NCBI GenBank assembly: GCA_963678675.1
Contig: OY783200.1
Coordinates: 11,023,431-11,087,430 of the forward strand
Origin: Xiphydria camelus
Lineage: Eukaryota > Arthropoda > Insecta > Hymenoptera > Xiphydriidae
DNA: 64,000 nt
Direction of reading: 5' to 3'
Below are positions 1-9,500 of the stretch, piece by piece; position 1 is the stretch's first letter; each line of letters starts with the position of its first letter. The translations under genes were made by a program, and so were the position numbers. A model generated the notes under the pieces. That model made no database searches. It was not told the origin of the DNA and saw only the letters and a list, made by a program, of their open reading frames with translations.

Positions 1-560
1 AGGCTCTTCACAGCCTAACCCTGGGGCCAGACGGGACATAGGTGTCTCAATGGGGACTGTGAGGGAAGGGGCTCATAATTGGATTAGGGGCGGCTTCACC
101 GACCTTTGGGCACGGTCTCCAGGCATGAGACACACGAGGGCCCTCTTCAGGGGACCCTCTAGGAAGCTGGGCACCAGGCTGTTGAACCTGGATAGGACCC
201 AGCTTCGTTTAGTCGTGGGGATAGTCACTGGGCACTGGCTCACGAGGAAGCACCTGAAGAACATGGGCTTCTATACGGAGACCCTGTGCCCCAGGTGCGT
301 AAATGAGGAGGAGAATCCTCTACACGTATTGGCGCACTGCGAAAGGTTGATGGCCCTAAGGATTATTATCCTGGGGGCCTCCTTTGTTGATGACGTCGAT
401 ATTGGAGACATCGGGGTGAGTGGGCTTCTGCGCCTTACGAGGGAGGCCGACATACTCCGTAGTCACATTTGATATGGCTGCTCCAGCTGGGGCCCGGGTA
501 CAATGGTCCAACAGGACTGAGCGCCCGGTTTATGCCACCCATCAAATTCATTCATTCAAT
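1..560 (+). mobile_element. 3' end of a non-LTR retrotransposon (RNase H/zinc-knuckle C-terminus)
   Basis: The open frame at 50-472 (140 residues, entering from the left edge) ends in a pattern typical of the C-terminus of I/R1/LOA-type LINE proteins. It has a 'LVVGIVTGHWLTRKHLKNMG' block followed by a C-x2-C-x8-H-x4-C zinc knuckle beginning CPRC. The stop is followed by a short 3' UTR and a tail made of ATTC units at about 545-558. Immediately after it, at about 560, the sequence switches to a copy of another repeat (see 565-904), which fits LINE insertion into that repeat. Family membership rests on remembered motifs; the clade is uncertain. Confidence 0.75.
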
Positions 561-564
561 ACAC

Positions 565-904
565 AATGACGTATAGACATTGAATTAATGAAACTAACGT
601 AAACTATTTAAAATATCAATCCATATAAATATTAGAATTTTACAATATTCTATACGGATTAATATTTCAAATGGTTCATGTATTGTCGTCATTTATAACA
701 ATTTACGAAACGTGGAACATATTTTTACCTTATTTGTGTGTGCAAACCATGTAAATCTACTTATAATTATGTAAAACGAAAAAAGTGTCTCAAATTCCAT
801 ATTTTTCCATAAAATTAATGTATGTTAACGTAGATTTTTGACGTTAATTCAAAGTTCTTTTCCATAGTTTACTATAGAATTTTTTTCTACCAGGGATGTA
901 GATG
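565..904 (-). mobile_element. Truncated copy of a CCCTGGCGG-ended DNA element
   Basis: Read on the minus strand from 904, this stretch begins CCCTGGTAGAAAAAAATTCT and then follows the left part of the element at 3563-5146, including the block that there is split by a MITE. It ends where the LINE 3' tail starts. It has no coding capacity. Confidence 0.55.
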
Positions 905-1490
905 TATATCGGAGTAAATACTACTTGTATTGTCCAGTGCAGTGTCCTCTATACATCCGTCGCGTCTTCGAAAGCTCTAATAATATTATTTATGAGCAGC
1001 TAGACTACTCATTGAAAGTCGTCGGAGCTTTCGGAGTCGCGACGATCCGCGATGCCTCGTTACGGGGTAATACACAACGTGCCAGGATCTTACCGATGCA
1101 CTGATCTACCGAGGAGGACAGGAAATACGTTGTAATTTCTAAGATTTCCAAGGGAGAAGAAATTTTATGGCATTCTCTGTCTCTTCGACCACCGCGCCCG
1201 AAGTACCAGCAGACGCAATCGTTATCGTTACAGCTATTATCAGCTTGGGTTTCTTTCTCGACCAAAGTTCGTCGGGCGCGGTGCTGGCATATCAGCCTTG
1301 GTCTTACCAAGCGGGGCGGGCCAGCATTAACAAACACAAAAAGCAACAGACTCCTGCGAATGTCGATTAGTACATCGATTTTCGTACGACTGTGTGTCGA
1401 CTGGATGAGTCGATCATTGCACAACCATGCTCTGAAATATTTATGGAGCGAATGTCGCGCGGTTTGTGTCCGACTGTTCTTCGTCGTGTG

Positions 1491-3098
1491 GGTCATTTCA
1501 TGCCAAATCTATCATATTTGGTGTAAATTTTCAATTTCCTCCAAATTTGAATATTTCTTTTCCAATTGTATTTCAAATGCGTATACTAAACGGTTTTTTA
1601 AAATTTTGAAAAATATAAAAGTTGTAACACTTGGAAGTCTTAGGACCGATTTATTTTAAAAAATCATAGCACTCTAAAAGTAAAAATCGCAGCTTGTGGT
1701 GAAATTTTGCACCATAACGCGGATACGCTTAAACCTTATATGGAATATAAGAAACATGAAAAAAAATTAATAATTCATACTTTTTTTAAACAAATAAATA
1801 TTTACAAATCCCTTTTTTGGGTACCTATCGCCATTTTTTAAAACTCTGAAAAAAATTAGCATTTAGCCACACTCATGTACTTTCGGGACATCCATTTAGA
1901 AACACGGTCATTTTATAAACAAACTTTTAATTGTTGTAAGAGTAGCGCAAAGTGTTACTTCGGCAATCCCATAGATGGCGCTTTCCGGGTGCGGCTACTC
2001 GTCCCCAGTCTACCCTTCGTAAGCTAAGGCCGTACTCTCTCTCTCTCATCTGCATTACTACGTACTATGTAAGTAGGGTAAACCACCCTACCAGTGGAGT
2101 TATTGGACACCTTGCAGTTATTGGACAGTCTGATTTAAATAAATAAAAACAAGATTCCTAGTTTTTACTTAAATAAATATTATCAAAAACCGTACCTGGC
2201 TTATTGATTCTTCACTGTCCAATTATTGGATTGAGTATTTCCAAAAAATATGAACACTGTCCAATAACTAAGTTTTTTGACTTTATCTCAGTTTTTTATT
2301 GTTGAAAATTATATTCTTTCCAACTTAAAATTGTAAGTTACTAGAATGTAAAGCCAATATATTTCCAATTAAAACAAACCACCACTCATATCTCTAGGTA
2401 GAAAAATATCTTTTTAACACTGTCTCAAATGTTGTAAAATGCTTAAGTGTCCAATAACTGGGTGGTTTACCCTACCTTGCTTATCCATTTTGCTAAACAA
2501 TTAAAATTGTTGAACAATAATATCTGATATCATGGTACATAGTCATGCAGATGAGAGTACGGCCCTAGTTAGCAAGGGGTAAACTGGGGACGAGTACTGC
2601 TGTAGGAACCACGGTACTGCCAATGTAACACTTTGCGCTACTCTTACAATAATTACAAGTTTGTTTATAAAGTGACCGTGTTTCTGAATTGGATGACTGG
2701 AAAATACACGAGTGTGGCTACAGGCTCATTTTTTTCAGATTTTAAAAATATGGTTAGACCCAAAAAAAGGGATTTAAATATTTATTTGTTTAAAAAAGAG
2801 TATGAATCATTTTTTTCACGTTTCTTATTTTCTGTATAAAGTTAAAGCGTATCCGCGTTAGTGTGCCAAATTTCATTAAGCCGCGATTTTTACTTTTAAT
2901 GCTATAATTTTTTAAAATAAAGCGGTCCTAAAACTTTCAAATGATATAACTAGGTATTATATTTTTAAAAATTCTCAAAAACCTTTTGACGTAGGTATGT
3001 ATTTGCAATTGCAAATGCAATTGACAAGAACGTATTCAAATTAGAAGGAAATTGAAAATTTACTCCAAAAAATTATAGATTTGGCATGGAATGACCCG
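1491..3098. mobile_element. Foldback element with arms of about 590 bp
   Basis: The sequence 1491-2065 is repeated in reverse complement at about 2545-3098. Ends are GGGTCATTTCATGCC on the left and the complement of GGGTCATTCCATGCC on the right. The flanks share GTGT, which would be a 4-bp target duplication. The arms diverge by many substitutions, so this is not a recent assembly palindrome. No protein is encoded. It lies downstream of the last unc79 exon seen here, so probably in the next intron. The superfamily is not clear to me. Confidence 0.65.
2072..2479. mobile_element. Second foldback nested in the loop of the 1491-3098 element
   Basis: Left end GTAGGGTAAACCACCC...AGTTATTGGACA is matched by the complement at 2450-2479. 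The motif TTATTGGACAG / CTGTCCAATAA recurs about five times inside, giving a palindrome-rich core. It has no open frame and appears inserted in the loop of the larger foldback. Confidence 0.55.
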
Positions 3099-3292
3099 TG
3101 TATCTCGGCTAGAACTCGACGTGGTGATCTCGTTCTCACAAAGGAGAACCGATGAAGCGATCGATGGGGGAGAATCGAAATTTATCACGAAACAAAACAC
3201 ACTTGCGGGAGAGAATCTCGCGGACGTTGGCCAACATTTGGAGGGCTTTCACGAATTACGAGAAAAGGTGTAATGCCAAGACGAAGCCTGAC

Positions 3293-3507
3293 CTGACAAT
3301 CGCCTGCACCAAGTAGGTCTGCATTTGCGCGTCGGTTTGAGACAGGTGCGGCAGCGCCGTGTGGTAGACGTGATCTCCGCCCCGACGATTGTTATGGCGA
3401 ATGTTGTGGCACTGCTGGCAGTAACGAATGGGATGATTGCCGTTGTAACTCGCGCACTCGGTCGAGAAGCATACGCTGATGGCCGACTTGTCGGTTGCTC
3501 GGCAGTT
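3293..3507 (-). CDS. unc79: unc79 exon 8
   Basis: CAG acceptor before 3507 and donor GTCAGG after 3293. It encodes 'NCRATDKSAISVCFSTECAS' to 'MQTYLVQAIV' and contains the family hallmark 'CHNIRHNNRRGGDH'. The next expected segment ('SLLKEAE'-like) is not found further left, so following exons lie outside the window. Confidence 0.86.
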
Positions 3508-6500
3508 CTGAAATTGTGAAGGACATTGGGAATTTTTCAGAAGCGGTTATCGCACTTCATCCTACCCTGGCGGAAAAAAGTTGTACGGTAGACTATGAAA
3601 AGTACCTTTAATTAATGCCAAAAATCTATGTCAGCGTGCATTGATTCTGTGGCAAAGTATGGAGTTTGAAACCCTTTTTTAGTTTTACGTAATTATAAGT
3701 AGATTTGCATGGCTTGTGAATAACGTAAAAATAGGTTCTGTATTATGTAAATTGTAATAAATTACGGCAGTACGTAGACTGTTTGAAATATTAATCTATA
3801 TGAAATATTGTAAAATTCTAACCTTAGGAAAAAAATACTAGTACACACTACTTTCACTACTATCCAATTGTAATTTCGACAGTATAGCGGTCACTACTAG
3901 TTAGTACTATTAGTTAACACTACTGGTTAGCACTATTAGTTAGCACTACCAGTTTGCACTATTAGTTCTTAAACAGCACGCTTGTCAGAAAGAGCTCTCT
4001 AAAAGAGCTCGTAAAAAGATCTTTAATGTACATGAGATCTCTACAAGCTTTTTCTGACAAGCGTGTTGTCTGGGTTAATACTGCTGGTTACTATTACTAG
4101 TTCGTTCTGCTACTCAGATAGCACAAATGTCAGAATGACATCTCAAAGTCCTCTTTTTAAAGACGTCGTCGAGAAACTATTGGTAAAATGTCTTAAAGAC
4201 GTCACTTCAGTGTCAGCTGTTTCAAAAATGTTTGAAGCGTAGTCGCATAATTTATAATATAAGCTTTCAAACATATTACAAGTATTGTTTTAGTATTTCA
4301 CTACAATAACAGTTTTAATAATATGAAAATAAAGTGAAATAAAATAATGAAAATAGAATAATGATAATAATAATAATTATAAAATAATATAAAATAAGTT
4401 CCCTAAAATAATGCAAAAGTTTCAAAGCTGTCGACAGTCCAAAATAGCAGTGCACCTGAAATGCTCATTACTACATTAGTTTCCATTATTAGTTCACATA
4501 AATAGTGCAACAAATTTCAGTAGTGACGGTAATAATTATCAGCATTTAATATTACTAGACTATCAGTTCAAATGAAAAGTGAACACTATTAGTTTAAATT
4601 AGTGTAGTAGTGTATACTAATAGTGATAACTACTTGTATAGAAGTGCCAATTGAAAATACGCACTACTAGTGTAATAGTGCACACTACCAGTACAATAAT
4701 GTACACTTCTAGAGTCAGTAGTGAAGACTTCTGTAGTCAATAAACACTGCTTGTACCAGTAGTGGACATTACTGCGCACTACTAGTGTAGTAGTGCGTAC
4801 TAGTAGTTTTTTTCCATAAGGATATATGGGTAGATATTTCAAATAATTTATATACCGTCGTCGTTTACCATAGTTAATATTAGTTTCATTAATTCAGTCT
4901 CTGTTCGTGATTATGCATTGCGTTATACCAGGTGTCCCAACCACCATGGACAGTGTCAAATAACGGCACTCTTTAGAGAATCGTTACGTATACGTTGAAA
5001 GTCAGCACTTGAAATTTTTACATAAATCTATGGATCTATGTCTATTCTATCAATGACTAAGGTTTTCTACACCCTTCCATCGCCGATTACAAGTCACAGA
5101 AATTTGTAATTCTGCATAGTTTACCATACAATTTCTTTTTGCCGGGATACCCTCTTGGGAAAAAACTACTAGTGCGCAGTAGTGCCCACTACTGGTACAA
5201 GTAGTGCTTACTATTGACTGCAGAAGTGCTTACTACTGACCTTAGAAATGCACACTATTGTACTAGTAGTGCGTACTTTTAATGGGCACTTCTACTGAAG
5301 TAGTCAGCACTATTAGTATGCACTACTATCACTGCTACACTATTTATATTAATAATATGCATTTTTCATTTGAACCGCTGATGCTGTAATTTTCACTGCT
5401 GGTGATGCTGGGTGGTGCTGGTGGTGGAAACTAAGGCAGTAATGAGCACTTCAAGTGCACTGCTATTTTCGAGTGCTGACAGTTTTGAAACTATTGCCAT
5501 TATTTTAACGAACTGTTGATATTATTAAAACTTGTATTCTAGTGAAATACTAAAACTATACTTATAATAAATATGTTTAAAAGTTTAATACCATAGATTG
5601 TACTAGTAAACTTGTTTGAAAAAGCTGACGCTTTTAAATTTTAACAGTAACTTTTGACTGTTAAAGTACAAAGGTATTAGAAGCGGCATAATTTGGGAAG
5701 AAAGGAAATTATTGATATACCAATTATAATTTATAAATTCTTAGGAAAGTATAATATTTATTATCATACAAACGAAAAATGTTCTGAAAGTGGAACACAA
5801 GGCATTTGTAAAATGACTGAAAGATGTCCTGTCTGGGACGATTTTTTACACCTACAATTTCATCAGAGACTATTATCACTGTAGCTAGTAGTCCCAACTA
5901 GTTAGCTAGTAGTGCTAACTAATAGTGACCACTACTGTCGAAATTACGATTGGCTAGTAGTGCAGTAGTATGCATTAGTAGTTCTTTTTCCGTAAGGGTA
6001 TATCGCACGATTCCGCCACACCTTGTTTTCGCAAATCATGGAAACCTGCTGCATGGGATGGAGGATATCGTAGAACATCTGATTGGGGTGGTCCCTGTGG
6101 ATCTCGTTCGCGCATTCGATGCATAGATAAAGGGGCGGCGGTGAATCGGCGGCGTAAGTGATGGAGATGCAATGGTCGTAGCAGACCTTCCCCGCCTCGG
6201 CGTTCCCCGCGTTCGGGCAGGAGTCCCGCTGGCAGACGAAGGGAGTGAGATCGTCTGAAAGGCGCGAAACAGGCGTTGGACGCGAGATTCGCGAGATCTG
6301 AAAAGCTCGTCGAGTAATCGCTCGTACTCGTGAATTTGACTAATACTGCTCGTCGGTCGAAGAGGTTCGCATTGAATGTCGGCCAGTAGTAGAAGAGCAA
6401 CTTTGCCGCCGACGCGCGAGCCGGAGCGGTACCGTAAGCCACCACGCAGAGGATGTCCTTGACTACTCCCGGTTTCAGCGCCATCAGGCACTCGAGCAGC

Positions 6501-9500
6501 TGACAGTGATGAGCTTAAATGCAATTACCATGCGTGAATCCCTTTTTTTTGCTGGTCGAGAAACATTTCGATCGTCTCACCTGGATTGCTCGAGTACTGA
6601 AAGACCATCATTATCACTGCCGCGATGGATTGGCTACCGTAATTTTCGCTTCCGTCCTCCATCTTTCGAGCTAGAGCGCGGGAAAGCGTTGATCAGAGTG
6701 CGTTGATAATCGTCAGGACTACGAAAGCGGATAGTGAGACTTACTGATGGTGAAGGGGAGAATGTAGAAGCAGAGGTAGTTGACGATCTCCTGGTGCAAC
6801 TCGACCGGGAGTACGGAAATAGAGCTGGCCGTCAGATAGGGCAGATTGTCGATGAGATCTTGCTCGAGAAATGGCAGCAAGCACGCCAGACACTGGAGCA
6901 AGGCTTGACCGAATGCTGCGAGAAATAGCGGAGTATGTTGCTAGAGATGGAAGAATTCTACTTGACGTAATAGACACCCACCGTGCAGACCCACATGAAC
7001 CAAAGAGATCACGTCCATCAACTGCATCAAAGCGTTGTAGAGTTGCTTGTAGTCGAGGCTCGGATAGAGAGCCATTCTTTGACTGTCCAGTTCTTGGCAC
7101 TTGATCATTTCCAACGGGGAACCTGGGACGTCCTTCATCAAGGCTGAAAGATATTTTCCATGTTTAAAGTACTTATCCGATTGAAACGTATTACGGTGAA
7201 ACAAATCGGTACAAAAGTTTTTGTCTATTTTTGTCTTAGAAATTTCCAACTCAAACACTATTTTCTGATTAAGTTTTCAAATAGGAATAAATTGGTCGAC
7301 AAAAAATTGGTCAGAATGAAAATAATGTTTAGAACATTTCATGGTATTTTTTATTTAATTTTACATCAATTACAAGACTCCCACTTGGTCATTTTTTTCA
7401 ATCAAGTCAGTAGAAAATTATTTTTATTTTTAAGTCATTAAAATTCATTATTTTTAAGATTCCGTTCCTCGATTCGTAAAATAATTTCACGATGCCTTCC
7501 CGTCTTTAAAACGCTGCAACAATTCGTATGAATTTTCAGTGTTGAAATGGTCATGCTATCAGTTCCCAGATTCTGTAAATCGTTATGACGGCGCATAACG
7601 AGCAGTCGGTATTGGGACCGTGCAACTGCTTGGAGGGGATACGGCGAACGATCGTGCGCAACTAGTGGTGAAGGCTTGAAGTTAGTGGGCACGTCTCTCC
7701 ATACCTATAACACGCTGACTGCCAGCCACCACCGCTGCTGGGTTAAAGTACATTATATGGCGGTCAACGTGTCTGAAGGTGAATAAACCGGCCCTAAATG
7801 TTATTCTTACTGTTTATTGCAATTTTATACTTATAAATAATTGCTATAAAATACACCTGATGAAAAACATTCATATTGTTGTTCACTAATTGGTTTTGCC
7901 GAGGATTTCTATATTCTTGTCGTATTTGGTACTGTATAAAAGTACCGATTTTTCGCCGACTACTGCCACCAGGTGTCACTGTACGGGTGTTGCACGGTCC
8001 CAATAGTTGCGCGTGTTCTTTGTAGCATGAGCAAAGGTTTGTTAAGGTATTTTTTCGTTAAAGAGTGATCAAATTTGTTATCTTCTACACCTCAAAATTT
8101 CGATGTGTTCTTATGAAAATAAATTATTCCTATTACAAATCTCAATAATTTTCTTTCAATATTAATTCCCCAAAACTATCGGATTTATTAAAAACACTTA
8201 CTAGACCGTCTTTTTTTATCCCTTCATAATACTCAAATGACTAAAGATTGGTCTTTTTTTGGTAATATTTTTCAAATAAAGAGTCATTAAAACCTACTAT
8301 TTTTGAACATCTGACTGGATGAGAGCTTGCGATTAGTATTTTACGATTAATAATCATTATGAAAAAAAAAACTACTAGTGCACACTGGTGCACTACTAGC
8401 CAATTGTAATTTCAACAGTAGTGGTCACTACTAGTTAACACTACTAGCTAACACTACTGGTTGGTACTACTAACTACAGTAACAATAATTTGTAATGAAA
8501 TTGTAGCTGTAAAAAACGTTCCAGACAGGACATTTTTCAGTCATTTTACAGATGTCTTATGTTTCACTTTCAGACCACTTTTAGTTTGTAAAATAATAAA
8601 TACTTCCCTAAAAATTAAAAATCATTATTATATTTATATTTTTATTTCTTTCCGAATTATGCCACTTCCAATACCTACTTTTATACTTTAACAGTCAAAA
8701 GTTACTGTTAAAGTACAAGTGTCAGCTTTCTCAAAAAAGTTTGAAACGTAATAGCACAATCTATGGTATAAGCTTTTAAATATATGTATTACGAGTATCG
8801 TTTTAGTATTTCACTACAATACAAATTTCAATAATATAAACAGTTCTCTAAAATAAAGCCAGTAGTTTCAAAACTGTCAGCAGTCTGAAATAGCAGTGCA
8901 CTTGAAGTGCTCATTACTGCCTTAGTTTCCACTATTAGTTCACATAAATAGTGTAACAAATTTCAATAGTAACAGTAGTAATCACCAGTAGTTAACATTA
9001 CTGCATTAGCGGTTGAAATGAAAAGTGCACTTTATTAAGTATAAAATAGTGTAGTAGTGATAGTAGTACATATTGATAGTGCTAACTACTTCAATAGAAG
9101 TACCCGTTAAAAGTACGCACTACTACAGTGTAATAGTGCGTACTACTAGTACAATAGTGTGCACTTCTAAGATCAGTAGTGAGCACTTCTGCAGTCAATA
9201 GTAAGTACTACTTGTATCAGTAGTGGACACTACTGCGCACTGAGTGCGCACTAGTACTTTTTTCCGTAAGGGAGAAAAATACTAAGACGGAAATCGGAGT
9301 TCAGTCGATTGAAGAAGTGGATAGGTTTGAATCGAATTTAATCGGATACTTTAATTAGGGTCGTGCAACAATGTAGAGATGCATTTTTTGAAATTATATT
9401 CGTAAGATTCGATTCCACTGAGAGAGGGTGCGTTTTTCGCAGATCTGTGGCGTCTTCTCGATGGGGGAGCTACTACGAGGGACGGGGAACTTACAGAGAA

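Larger units (their letters stand above)
7144..9494 (-). other. unc79: unc79 intron 2
   Basis: It contains MITE copy 3 (8345-9272) and the GGGCCGG remnant (7690-7796). The rest is AT-rich, with no coding or RNA signal I can recognise. Confidence 0.6.

Noticed and set aside
1005..1496. 163-residue minus-strand frame between two repeats
   Set aside because: I tested it as a further unc79 exon; it contains none of the expected family sequence and no good splice borders in phase.
3091..3273. 60-residue plus-strand frame and minus-strand 'ALQMLANVREILSRK'
   Set aside because: Considered as the next unc79 exon, but the phase after exon 8 does not fit and the family pattern is absent.
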